NCBI RefSeq assembly: GCF_001984055.1
Contig: NZ_LYVO01000001.1
Span: 153,156 to 217,155 of the forward strand
DNA from: Variovorax sp. KK3
Lineage (GTDB): Bacteria; Pseudomonadota; Gammaproteobacteria; Burkholderiales; Burkholderiaceae_C
Direction of reading: 5' to 3'
DNA: 64,000 nt
Within the stretch, counting starts at the first letter, position 1. Each line of letters starts with the position of its first letter. Of the stretch, positions 37,827-46,591 are shown one piece after another. The position numbers were made by a program, and so were the translations under genes. A model generated the notes under the pieces. The model was not told the origin of the DNA. It worked only from the letters and a program-made list of their open reading frames with translations, and did no database searches.

Positions 37827-40681
37827 CCGATCCGGCAGGTCCGGACAGTGGTGCGCAGGCAGCACCCCAACCAGCGCCTGCGGTCATCCAGCCGATTGCC
37901 GGGACAAGCGCCGGTGACGCCTCGACAGGTCCTGCGGATTCACGCCCGGCGTCGGACGGAGCTTCGGCCGAACCTGATCCAAGCCCTGGTGGCGACCAAG
38001 GCCCGTATCGCCGTGACAAGTCCGATGAGCTGGAAGAGTTTCGCAAGCGACCGCGGAATCGAGTGAAGGCTTGGGAGCCGACCTCTGCTACGCGCGATGC
38101 CATCAAGGCGATTTGGTCGCGTTCTCACATCATTTGCATCTGTTCTCGTTTCGAAGCCGAACATATTGCGTGTTGCGCGGTAGAAGCTTCAGCCTTCAAG
38201 GAATTTGATTGCATCGACATACTTGAATACGGCTCAACGATCAATGGAGACATCGACGGGCTGCTAAATCATGTGCGGCAAGTTCAGGCCGGGACGCTGT
38301 ATTGGGCGCGCTCCGAAACCCGTGCCTTGTCCGCGGGCCCGAAGGACTTGCTCGGACTGTTGATGACATCCACGCCACGATTTCAGGAACTTGAGGCTTC
38401 GCTCCGTGCGCGGTCGGCAAGGCTGGTGCTGGTCGTCGAACACGTTCAAAGCCAGGAGTTCAAGTATTACGACAAAGCAACGACGGCCTGCGACGCTGAC
38501 CATGGGTGGATTCACGAGGTTCGATGGCAACGGGAGATGCCCACTTCGTGGAAGACCGATCCCAGAGCGCTGCAAGCCGAAAAGTCTGACGCGCTGATAT
38601 CGGACGCTATCAGGCTGCTGAGTCGCGGAGATCAGCGAACGGACGAGATCAACTTGTTCCGCGCGGCGTATGACTTCCATCGTACTTATATCGAGGGGCA
38701 GGGCGGCGTCTCGCCCGGCGAACTCAAGAGAAAGTTTGACGACGCCTTGAATGCGGCGTTCGAGTTGGATCCCTGGATGGTCGGGATCAAGCGCATTCTG
38801 TCCCAACCGCCCGGCAAGGCTTCACTCCAGAAGCACTTGCTGGCGATCGCCTGTGTGGCGAAATCGGGGCTCGCGTACAACGATCTGCGCCGATTCGGCG
38901 CCTTGGCGATGTACGGCATGACGGTGGAGGAGGAGGCGTTCGAGGTTGTCGAAGAGACAACGTCGTCCGACGCTGAATCTTCGGTGATGCGGCGGCGCAC
39001 TAAAAAAGATGAATCTGCACCAGCGCTTTGGGTGTCGCGCTTCGATCATTTGCTGGATGAGGTTGATCTGTCGATCCAAATGGACGGGAATGTCCGAATG
39101 GTCAGGTTCAAGGACCAAGGGCGCCGCGCCGAAGTGGAGAACTTGCTGCTGCAGAAATACCCTTCGCTGATCAAAGATGTTGCAGATCGTCTGGTTTCGC
39201 AAGACTCGCTTTTCCACCCTGACAACGCGCTGCGCAGATGTGTCATCGAGTTTCTCGCAGGGCAAAGGTCGTTCGACGAGTCGTACTTCAGGGACATGAT
39301 CGAATGGGCGTTGGACGCGGCGGATCGGCTCCTGCTCGAAGGTGCCCGCGAGGGCAGTCCGATCAGCATGGTCTCCAGACAAGAGTTCGAGCGCCGCGGG
39401 CATGCGCTTTGTGTCGTCGAGTTCTACGCTCAGATCGCTCGCTCCGACCCCGATCACAGTTTGAAGCGGCGGATGCTCTCGTCGTTGCTCGACGAGGACC
39501 GTTGGCCGCACGGCGCCAGCCAGCAAGCTCTGCTTCTGTTGAGATGCGCCATCTTGCTCGACACGCCCGAGCTCAACGGTTCCGCCGAGCTGGCCCGCCA
39601 GATCGACGCTGCGGGCCACACCATGTATGAGCCATTGCGGGAGATGATGCTCCAGTGGTTGCAACGCACCCCCGACAAGATGCAGGCGTTGGAAGTCATC
39701 GCGCCATGGATGGCACAAGACGGTCGGTCGAGCCGGATGTTGCGCTCGTCCCGTCTTGCAAGAGAAATCTGGATCGCCACCATTTTCTGGGACGTCGGTG
39801 GTGGAACAGGCACGTACGATCCGGCGCGTCGCAACAAGATCCTTCGCGGCGAATTCGTCGACTGCACGCAGCGGGCCGGCGAATTGTTGCCGCTGCTGCT
39901 GCGCATCGATTGGCGAGAGATTCGAGTCAGTGCTGACGAAGAGGGCAAAGGGCTCTGGCAGTTGCGCGAAGCGATGGGCCGGATGCTGCTGGCTGCCCCC
40001 GAGCGCAGCGACGCGGCATTTGCGGTGAACCGTTATCGCCGCCGCCTCATGGAAGCCGCCGAGGCAGCCCTTTTGAAACCGGGATCGGATTCACCCGATG
40101 AAATGTCGGACGACGCGCTCGACGAGCAATCTGCTGAAGCGCTGGCGGATTTCGCCAGCTTCTATCGCGATGCGCTCGCTTACGGACGTGGCGACCCGGT
40201 CACAATGGACTACCTCTTGCGCGACTACGCTGCGCATCTGCTGAGCACGGGCCACCTCGACAAGTTCGTGGCCCGTGAATTGGCCAGATCCGAGCGCATC
40301 TTCTGGCCGCTCGACGCTTTCGGTGGCCTGGTGTTGCTGCACTGGTGTTTTCAGCAAACCGGCATCGATATCGACGCCAATGCTGAAGGCGATGCCGATG
40401 CATCAGCCGCGCGCAAGAAGATCGGCAAATATCTTGACGCGATCAATTCGGCACTTCCCCAGAAACGCGCCAAGACGACGGTCCCGCCCCTTCCGTTGCA
40501 ATGGAAGCGACTCGACCACATGCTTGCGCGTCTGGTGGCAAAAATCAGCGCCATGCCCGGGCGAGAAATCGATTCCGACCACAAGTTGCACGTGCTCCAG
40601 ATGCTGAAGAAGAAGAGATCCAAGCTGAGCCTGATTCGCGCAGGCTTGGACATGCGTATCGCGAACGCCAAAGGAAATTGA
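37823..40681 (+). CDS. Large accessory protein, possible degenerate P-loop/STAND-like N-terminus
   Basis: 952 aa. The ATG at 37823 overlaps the upstream stop. Residues 1-75 are Pro/Ala/Gly rich and look disordered. From about 90 there is a segment resembling an NTPase core: a hydrophobic strand IICICS, but the following RFEAEHIACC lacks a GxxxxGK[ST] P-loop. A Walker-B-like strand LVLVVEHV lies near residue 200. The remaining roughly 700 residues are mostly helical, like a repeat scaffold. No membrane helix or signal peptide. I recognise no family; an inactive STAND/AAA-like sensor or scaffold is my inference. Base composition is visibly richer in A/T than in flanking core genes. Confidence 0.7.
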   Translation: MTDPAGPDSGAQAAPQPAPAVIQPIAGTSAGDASTGPADSRPASDGASAEPDPSPGGDQGPYRRDKSDELEEFRKRPRNRVKAWEPTSATRDAIKAIWSRSHIICICSRFEAEHIACCAVEASAFKEFDCIDILEYGSTINGDIDGLLNHVRQVQAGTLYWARSETRALSAGPKDLLGLLMTSTPRFQELEASLRARSARLVLVVEHVQSQEFKYYDKATTACDADHGWIHEVRWQREMPTSWKTDPRALQAEKSDALISDAIRLLSRGDQRTDEINLFRAAYDFHRTYIEGQGGVSPGELKRKFDDALNAAFELDPWMVGIKRILSQPPGKASLQKHLLAIACVAKSGLAYNDLRRFGALAMYGMTVEEEAFEVVEETTSSDAESSVMRRRTKKDESAPALWVSRFDHLLDEVDLSIQMDGNVRMVRFKDQGRRAEVENLLLQKYPSLIKDVADRLVSQDSLFHPDNALRRCVIEFLAGQRSFDESYFRDMIEWALDAADRLLLEGAREGSPISMVSRQEFERRGHALCVVEFYAQIARSDPDHSLKRRMLSSLLDEDRWPHGASQQALLLLRCAILLDTPELNGSAELARQIDAAGHTMYEPLREMMLQWLQRTPDKMQALEVIAPWMAQDGRSSRMLRSSRLAREIWIATIFWDVGGGTGTYDPARRNKILRGEFVDCTQRAGELLPLLLRIDWREIRVSADEEGKGLWQLREAMGRMLLAAPERSDAAFAVNRYRRRLMEAAEAALLKPGSDSPDEMSDDALDEQSAEALADFASFYRDALAYGRGDPVTMDYLLRDYAAHLLSTGHLDKFVARELARSERIFWPLDAFGGLVLLHWCFQQTGIDIDANAEGDADASAARKKIGKYLDAINSALPQKRAKTTVPPLPLQWKRLDHMLARLVAKISAMPGREIDSDHKLHVLQMLKKKRSKLSLIRAGLDMRIANAKGN

Positions 40682-40682
40682 C

Positions 40683-42983
40683 ATGAAGCCCAATGACCCC
40701 ATCCGGGATGTGGTGCGAGTCGCAGAAGCCGGCGACAAGCCCAAGCCGGAAGAGAAGGAGATCTTCGTCGACGCGAAGGGGGCTGTGAAGACTGGCCTGT
40801 TAGCGTCTGTGCGGGCGCATCGGCGCTACGTCGCCCGAGCGAATTACGAGGTGGAAGTCCGATCTGAGGCCACGCTCCGCGACTTCGAGAACAACCATAC
40901 GGTAGTGGTCCCATACCGTTGCCGGGTGAAGATCGCGGGCAGTTGCGATACTGCCGTGGTCGGGCTTTTTCACCACGATCACGAGCCGTGGTACGTTTTC
41001 AGGGAAGAAGTGCAGAAGGCCGTGAGCGACTGGTGGAAGCGGTCAGGGCGGCAACTCGGGCTTCCCGCCAAGGTGGCGGTCTACCGGAGTCGAACGAGGA
41101 TTGCGGATGAAGTGGCCAAATGGCTGGCTGCAAGAGGCTTGGCGGTCGATTGGGTTGCCGAGGTCGATGGTTGGGATGCACCAGCCATCGAACTGAAAGA
41201 CCTGGCCTTCGACGTGCGCGTTTCCGACTATCCGGACAAAACCTATCTGCTGAAGCTGTCCCTCGAATTGCAGGTGAGTTCGTCGTCGGGCGCGCTCGAC
41301 CCGAAGCAGCCGCAGACCGAGTCGGCATGGATCGAGCGCGTGACGGACGCGAGCCGCGCGGTGGTACGCAGTCAAGTGTCGCTGCATACCTATTTTCATG
41401 ATCGCGACGCGCTCGAACAGGCGCTGCGAGCGGGGCTCGATCGCGAACTGGATCGCTTCGGTCGCAAGTGCGGCTGGATGGTTGCCAAGACTGAAGCGCC
41501 CGAGCATGCTAAGAAGTCGTGGCGTGATGTCGAATTCGACTGGCAGGCACTTCACGGACGCGTGGTCAAGTTCAACGTGAGACTCGAAACCTTCATCGAG
41601 TCCTCCGGCGAGCCGCTGTATGCGCGCCATGGTCGTCCCGATCTGGACAAATGGTTCAAGGCGAACCTTGCGGATGCCAGCAAGGAACTGCTGTTGAAGA
41701 GCGATTTCACCGTTCTGACGCCTGCCTACGCAGACGAACTGAGGAACAAGCTGGAAGCCAACATCAAGGAACGTGCCGCTTCGATCGGCATCGGTCTTCG
41801 CGCCTTGGTCCTGCAGTCGAAACTGCCGGAGTGGAAATACCTCGAGCGCTTCGAGGTGGTCGTGCCGCAGCGCCGCTACCAGAGCGTCACGGCGGATTTC
41901 CCCGTGCAGTTCGATATGGTCATCACCGGCTCATTCGGGAGCCTCGACGACATCCAGGAGTTGGCATGGCCCACTGACAAAGTCGAGGCAGAAGTGATCA
42001 AGGTCGCCGAGAACGCGGCCGCGGGGGCGGTGCGCGACGTTCGGGTGGAGGACTATCTGACACGATTCGAGCCCGGCACCGACAACCCGGTCATGCCTGG
42101 CACTAACAAGCTGGTCGCGCAAGGCACTGCGGCGCCCGAATATGTGCGCGACAGGATTGCCGCGCAGGTCAGGCGCGGGCTGGAAGATCAGCTCAGCATG
42201 AAGGTCGTGTCTGTTTACGTGCGCCAGCGGGATACAGAGCTGATTGAGTTCATGCGAACCTTTGCGCGTGCCGACGACGCCGTCTTCAATGACGTGGTCG
42301 CAAAGCCCAGTGACTGGACGTTCGACGCGCAGGAATTCAAACTGGAAGTCGCCGTCCGACTCAACGGGATAGGGCCGCGGCGTGCGTTTGAGCTCAAGCA
42401 AAAGAACCTGTCGCCTGACACGATCTTCAATACGATTCGCAGGTGGCTGCAGGTGGAACTGGAGAGCAGTGAAAGCGCGATGTTCGCGCTGTTCACCTCC
42501 AGCCGTGACGATCCGCTTCGAGTCAAGGTCGCAAAGGCGCTGCAGGAGCAGGCCTCGGCCAGTTACGACGCGGGCATCGAGCTCGTGAGCTTCAGGGTCC
42601 TGCAAAGCGACATCGCCAAGCTCGATCAAGCCAAAAAGATGCTTCAGCATCAAGAGGCCTACCTCAAGTTCGTCGAGGCCAAACAGAGGATCAATCACAG
42701 TGCCGAACGGGTTGACGGTGCGCTGGCTCACACCGATGACATGCAAGAATTGGCTCGGAAGAACCGGTTGGCCGAGGCAGAAGCGATCGCACAGAAGCGC
42801 ATCGGGATCATCAAGGATGCGCCGCTGGAGTCCGACCTGGAAGCTGATCTGAACCTGCTTGACGAGCAGGCGCGGCGCCTGGAAGCCGCAGGCGGTGTTC
42901 CTGCGTTGCCGAAAGCGCCAGGGAAGTCGTCGCGCAAAGTGAACGGGCCCGACGACACGAAGCCCGGCCCAAAGCCCTATTGA
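40683..42983 (+). CDS. Protein with repeated SPFH/band-7-like modules
   Basis: 766 aa, starting 1 bp after the previous stop. At least four segments show the same pattern: beta strands, a helix of the form I..xV..xL..xL....G, then a strand. They lie at about 170-272, 294-397, 406-515 and 550-648, with a weaker one at 73-160. This recalls the SPFH/band-7 domain of stomatins. Residues about 640-740 are a Lys/Ala/Glu-rich coiled coil, as in SPFH proteins. There is no membrane helix, so it may be a cytosolic assembly recruited to the channel pair encoded next. The SPFH assignment is by pattern only. Confidence 0.6.
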   Translation: MKPNDPIRDVVRVAEAGDKPKPEEKEIFVDAKGAVKTGLLASVRAHRRYVARANYEVEVRSEATLRDFENNHTVVVPYRCRVKIAGSCDTAVVGLFHHDHEPWYVFREEVQKAVSDWWKRSGRQLGLPAKVAVYRSRTRIADEVAKWLAARGLAVDWVAEVDGWDAPAIELKDLAFDVRVSDYPDKTYLLKLSLELQVSSSSGALDPKQPQTESAWIERVTDASRAVVRSQVSLHTYFHDRDALEQALRAGLDRELDRFGRKCGWMVAKTEAPEHAKKSWRDVEFDWQALHGRVVKFNVRLETFIESSGEPLYARHGRPDLDKWFKANLADASKELLLKSDFTVLTPAYADELRNKLEANIKERAASIGIGLRALVLQSKLPEWKYLERFEVVVPQRRYQSVTADFPVQFDMVITGSFGSLDDIQELAWPTDKVEAEVIKVAENAAAGAVRDVRVEDYLTRFEPGTDNPVMPGTNKLVAQGTAAPEYVRDRIAAQVRRGLEDQLSMKVVSVYVRQRDTELIEFMRTFARADDAVFNDVVAKPSDWTFDAQEFKLEVAVRLNGIGPRRAFELKQKNLSPDTIFNTIRRWLQVELESSESAMFALFTSSRDDPLRVKVAKALQEQASASYDAGIELVSFRVLQSDIAKLDQAKKMLQHQEAYLKFVEAKQRINHSAERVDGALAHTDDMQELARKNRLAEAEAIAQKRIGIIKDAPLESDLEADLNLLDEQARRLEAAGGVPALPKAPGKSSRKVNGPDDTKPGPKPY

Positions 42984-43014
42984 CACATCGATGTACTGAA
43001 GGAACCTCCGCTGC

Positions 43015-44448
43015 ATGCGCCGCTTCATCTCTGCGCGCTGGGTGCAATCGCACTTCTGGGCCATCGCACTCATCTGCGCCGTCGCGCTGCCCACAGTACT
43101 GATCGTGCTGCTCAACCCTCACGAGGAAGCGAGCCGGACCGAGTTCGTCGCCGCGTTGATCGTCTACGTCCTGCCGACCTCGTGGGCACTTCTGATCGCC
43201 AGGCGTGCACGCCTCGACCTTGCGGCGGAAGAGCAGACGCTCATGCAGATCGACGAGAACGGACAGCGGCTGCAGACGCGCCTTGCCAGCGGCGAAACGG
43301 TTCTGACGGTGGATGGCGACACCTGGGAGCAGTTCGTCGTGGGTGCGAAGGCGCATCACGGCGTGATGCGCACGAGCGTCCGGATGGTCCAGAGTCTTTG
43401 CCACGAAGCCGCCAGCGGCCGCTTTCCACCGATATCGACGCTGGCGCAGATCTACGCGAACGAATTGCGCGACGGAACGCGCCGGCTTCGCGGTCCGCAG
43501 ACGCTGGCACTGCGGCTCGGTATCCTCGGTACATTCATCGGCCTGCTGCTTGCACTCGGAACGCTTGGTGCCATGTTCGTCAAGATCACCAACCGGTCTC
43601 TCGGCGGCGAGGAACTCGGCGCCCTGGTCAACAGCATGACGATCGCCTTCGGGACCAGCGTGGCGGGCCTGCTGAGTGCGATCCTGATCCAGTTCATCGG
43701 CGAAAGCCTTTTCTTGCAGCAGCGCGGGATCATGAAGCGCATCGAGGACGCCATCGGCCGAGTGGTGACGGTCCTGTCGATGACGCTGACGGGATCGGAG
43801 CTCGCCCGCAATCTCGATGCGTTCGCGGATCAATTGGTCCGTCATCGCAACGGCCTCGCCGACCACGCGACGCAGGTGCGTTCCTCCGTCGGCGACAGCG
43901 TGGCGACAGCCGAGCGCAACGCCCAGGCGTTGAATGACGGAGTGCGTGCGATGGCCAGCACGCAGGGGCAGTTTGCGACGCTCGTGGAGGGCCACAACGC
44001 CCTCCTTACCCAGTTGCGCGCTGATATCGGCGCGCTGTCGGGCCTTGACCACCGCTTGACGTCGCTCCTGCAATCGCAGGTGGCCGAACAGGTTCGATCG
44101 GCGGAGCGTGTCGCAGATGCGAATACGGCTGCCTTCCGGTCGGCCATGTCGCCCCTGAATGCAACCATCGAGCAGCACGCGAACCGGTCGAGCACGGCGG
44201 CGGAGAACGTCGCCTCGACGATGACGAGAATCGAAGCCGTGGCGAGCAAGCTTTTGCTGTCGGTCGAGCAATTGAGCCGGCAGCAGCCTGCGGTCGATCA
44301 GCTGACGCAGGCGGTCGAAAAGCTGTCGAGGCAACCGGCCAATACCGGGCGGCGAAGCTGGCTCTTCGGCCTGCTCGCACTCGCGCTCGTGGTCCTCGTC
44401 ACAGCCAATGTCGGCCTTGTGGTCTATGTGCTGCGCGCTGCACCCTGA
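43015..44448 (+). CDS. MotA/TolQ/ExbB-type proton-channel protein (ZorA-like)
   Basis: 477 aa with five predicted membrane helices at about 13-33, 43-63, 166-189, 207-229 and 449-473. Helices 3 and 4 carry the MotA/TolQ/ExbB pattern (LGILGTFIGLLLALGTL and MTIAFGTSVAGLLSAIL). A long helical, coiled-coil-prone region (about 260-440) resembles the ZorA tail, but here it ends in a further membrane helix. It is followed by an OmpA-domain partner. I propose a ZorA-like stator subunit that couples ion flow to motion. Not flagellar, as no flagellar genes are nearby. Confidence 0.78.
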   Translation: MRRFISARWVQSHFWAIALICAVALPTVLIVLLNPHEEASRTEFVAALIVYVLPTSWALLIARRARLDLAAEEQTLMQIDENGQRLQTRLASGETVLTVDGDTWEQFVVGAKAHHGVMRTSVRMVQSLCHEAASGRFPPISTLAQIYANELRDGTRRLRGPQTLALRLGILGTFIGLLLALGTLGAMFVKITNRSLGGEELGALVNSMTIAFGTSVAGLLSAILIQFIGESLFLQQRGIMKRIEDAIGRVVTVLSMTLTGSELARNLDAFADQLVRHRNGLADHATQVRSSVGDSVATAERNAQALNDGVRAMASTQGQFATLVEGHNALLTQLRADIGALSGLDHRLTSLLQSQVAEQVRSAERVADANTAAFRSAMSPLNATIEQHANRSSTAAENVASTMTRIEAVASKLLLSVEQLSRQQPAVDQLTQAVEKLSRQPANTGRRSWLFGLLALALVVLVTANVGLVVYVLRAAP

Positions 44449-44466
44449 TGGCGGCAAGGCCTTGGC

Positions 44467-45294
44467 ATGAATTACGACGACGATGAGCCAGAGAGCGACG
44501 ACGGCTTCGGGCCTGGTTCGGATCTGGTGTTGTCGTTTCTGGGAGTGGTGCTGCTCCTCATCGGCATCACCGCGATCAACGGGTTTCCCACGGCGGGCCA
44601 ATCCCAACCGCGCGAGCCGGAAGCACCTCCGATTCAGCAGGATCTGGCCGGCTTCCAGCGGCGCGCTCAGGTGGCAGAGAGCGCGCAGCAAACCGCGCAA
44701 GCACGTGTGAGGCAACTCGAACTCGACCTGCAGGCGCTGCAATCGGCCAAGGCGCTGCCCGCTGCTGCAAGCGGTCGGGTGCTCGCCTTCAGGCTCGACG
44801 GCAACAACCAGATCGCATTCTTCACCCGCCGAGGCTCAGACCTGCGAGAACCTGCGCGACAGTTGCTGGCTGGCTCGATGCTCGCGATCGGCCAGAAAGT
44901 CCTCGAAACCGGCGCCAACCATCTCGAGCTCGTCGGCTACGCGTCCCCTGAGCCGTCGCAGACGCCGGGCAAGGACGACAACCTCGATCTCTCGGTGGCC
45001 CGCGCCGAAGCGGTGGCGCATTTCCTGGCGCAACGCGGTGTGCCGTACGAATGTATGAGCGTCAGCGGCTTCGGGCGCGGTCGTTCAGAAATCCTTTACG
45101 ACATGTACCTGAAGAAGAATCCCGGCACAACGCGTGCCGATTGGGACGCGATGCTCAGCGGAGCGAAGGGCGGCGCCTTTGCGCAGAACATCGAGACGCT
45201 CATGCTCAATGAGCGGCGCGTCGACATTTTCGTTGCCAAGGACTCGGGCTCCAGATGCCAGGCAGCTCAGCTGCAAAAGGCACTTGGTATCTGA
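44467..45294 (+). CDS. OmpA/MotB-type peptidoglycan-binding partner (ZorB-like)
   Basis: 275 aa. A short acidic cytosolic tail is followed by one membrane helix (about 19-38). D19 at its start is positioned like the proton-carrying Asp of MotB/ZorB. A coiled coil spans about 50-95. A periplasmic OmpA-like domain occupies about 105-260, with LELVGYASPEP, LSVARAEAVAHFLAQRGVP, VSGFGRG and NERRVDIFV. It should anchor the channel to peptidoglycan. Last gene of the five-gene operon; it converges with a lipoprotein gene 17 bp away. Confidence 0.8.
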   Translation: MNYDDDEPESDDGFGPGSDLVLSFLGVVLLLIGITAINGFPTAGQSQPREPEAPPIQQDLAGFQRRAQVAESAQQTAQARVRQLELDLQALQSAKALPAAASGRVLAFRLDGNNQIAFFTRRGSDLREPARQLLAGSMLAIGQKVLETGANHLELVGYASPEPSQTPGKDDNLDLSVARAEAVAHFLAQRGVPYECMSVSGFGRGRSEILYDMYLKKNPGTTRADWDAMLSGAKGGAFAQNIETLMLNERRVDIFVAKDSGSRCQAAQLQKALGI

Positions 45295-45311
45295 CCAGGC
45301 GCAAGGCCCGG

Positions 45312-45905
45312 CTATTTTCCGGGTTTGCGGAATTCCGCGATGGCGTTGTCCAGCACGCGCTGGCGTGCAGCGAGATCCTGCGTCTTGGCCTTGTCTTCGG
45401 CCATGGAGCGATCGATGCTCGGCGCTCCTACGGGCGCGGGCGCGGGCGCGGGCGTGGACGTCGACGTTTGAATCATGGCTGTATTGCGCTGCTGGATCGC
45501 AACGACTTCGCGCGTAATCGACTGCTGCTGTTCCAGCAGTTCAGCGAGACGTTCCTTGCGCACCTGCCGAGCGTTCTGCAGCGCAGCCAGTTCTCGCCTC
45601 GACTTCTCCGCCTGGCGCGCCAGCTCGTCCAGTGTCGCGCGCAACGAGCGGGCCTCGCTTTGGGCAGATCGTCGCTCGGCGTCCACATCTTCGAGCCTTC
45701 GCTGCATGGTGGTTCGCATGTCGGCCAGCGACCGTAGTTCGCCCTCGCGCGTGTCGATGCGCTGCTGATAGCTGCCGCTGGTGATTCCGGCAACGCCACT
45801 GATGAAGCCTCCATCGCGAGGGTCCTGGCTGACTTGGCACGCGCCCAGCACCGCTGGTGGCAGAAGGACGATGCCGACCGCGCGATAGAGCCTAGCGGAC
45901 AACAT
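45312..45905 (-). CDS. Coiled-coil lipoprotein
   Basis: 197 aa from ATG 45905. The signal peptide ends in lipobox LGAC (C23). Almost the whole mature part (about 45-140) is a charged coiled coil (Arg/Glu/Gln/Leu heptads), followed by a Pro/Ala/Thr linker and a short helix. It should be envelope-anchored. Family not recognised. Its start lies within the 3' end of the next upstream gene (14-bp overlap), implying co-translation with the second lipoprotein. Confidence 0.72.
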   Translation of the reverse strand: MLSARLYRAVGIVLLPPAVLGACQVSQDPRDGGFISGVAGITSGSYQQRIDTREGELRSLADMRTTMQRRLEDVDAERRSAQSEARSLRATLDELARQAEKSRRELAALQNARQVRKERLAELLEQQQSITREVVAIQQRNTAMIQTSTSTPAPAPAPVGAPSIDRSMAEDKAKTQDLAARQRVLDNAIAEFRKPGK

Positions 45906-46581
45906 TGGAACCCTCGACCGACGCAAGCAACTGCGAATGCTGCGCCCGGACCGTCTTCAACTTGCCTTGCGACTGCTCCTGGGTACTCAACGCCATCGTC
46001 AAGTCCCTCGTGTTGGCGTTCGGGTTCTGCTTCCGGTAGTCCGCGAGTACCAGGCGCGACTCGTTCAGTGACTTGTCGCTGACCTCGATCGCCTTGTCGT
46101 AGAGGGCCAAGTCTTCGCGCATGCGTGCCGCCTGCCGGTTCATGTCGGCGCGTGCTGCGGAAGCCTGTTGGGCGTTGGCGAGGCGGCGCCGCAAGTCCGT
46201 GATCGCCGTTCGGTCTGCCGCCAGGCTGCGTTGCGCGACGCTCAGGATGCCGGTCAGCTCGTCGTTCTGCTTGCGCGAATCGGCGAGCATCTGGTTGAGC
46301 TGGTCCTCGCGGCTTGCATAGCGCCGCTGTTCGCGGTCGACCAGCACCCCTGCGCCGGCGCCTACACCTGCGCCGACCGCTGCGCCGATCGCCGTCGACT
46401 TGGTGTCCTTGCCTGCCAGGTTGCCGACCACCGCTCCGACCAGCCCGCCCAGCACGGTACCTTCGACCACTGTATTCGAGCGTCCGCTGGATTGACCTTG
46501 TGATCCTGGCCCGGTGGAAGAGCAGGCCTGGAGCGCCGCGGCAAGCGAGATGCAGAGGATGCGGGCGTGTCGGGAGACCAT
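45892..46581 (-). CDS. Glycine-zipper coiled-coil lipoprotein
   Basis: 229 aa from ATG 46581. The signal peptide ends in lipobox LQAC. A glycine-zipper hairpin (about 38-80; VLGGLVGAVVGNLAG and GAAVGAGVGAGAGVL) resembles YMGG/glycine-zipper domains that insert in membranes. The rest is coiled coil. Likely outer-membrane associated. With the other lipoprotein it could span the periplasm. The upstream codons to 46626 are unlikely to be used because the signal begins MVSRHARILCISL. Confidence 0.75.
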   Translation of the reverse strand: MVSRHARILCISLAAALQACSSTGPGSQGQSSGRSNTVVEGTVLGGLVGAVVGNLAGKDTKSTAIGAAVGAGVGAGAGVLVDREQRRYASREDQLNQMLADSRKQNDELTGILSVAQRSLAADRTAITDLRRRLANAQQASAARADMNRQAARMREDLALYDKAIEVSDKSLNESRLVLADYRKQNPNANTRDLTMALSTQEQSQGKLKTVRAQHSQLLASVEGSNVVR

Positions 46582-46591
46582 GTTCGGCGTC

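Noticed and set aside
43015..45294. Flagellar MotA/MotB identity for the channel pair
   Set aside because: No flagellar genes nearby, topology with a C-terminal fifth helix does not fit MotA, and neighbours are accessory-type genes.
43015..45294. Tol-Pal or ExbBD-TonB identity for the channel pair
   Set aside because: No tolA/tolB/pal or tonB neighbours; the partner carries an OmpA domain fused to its membrane helix, as in MotB/ZorB rather than TolR/ExbD.
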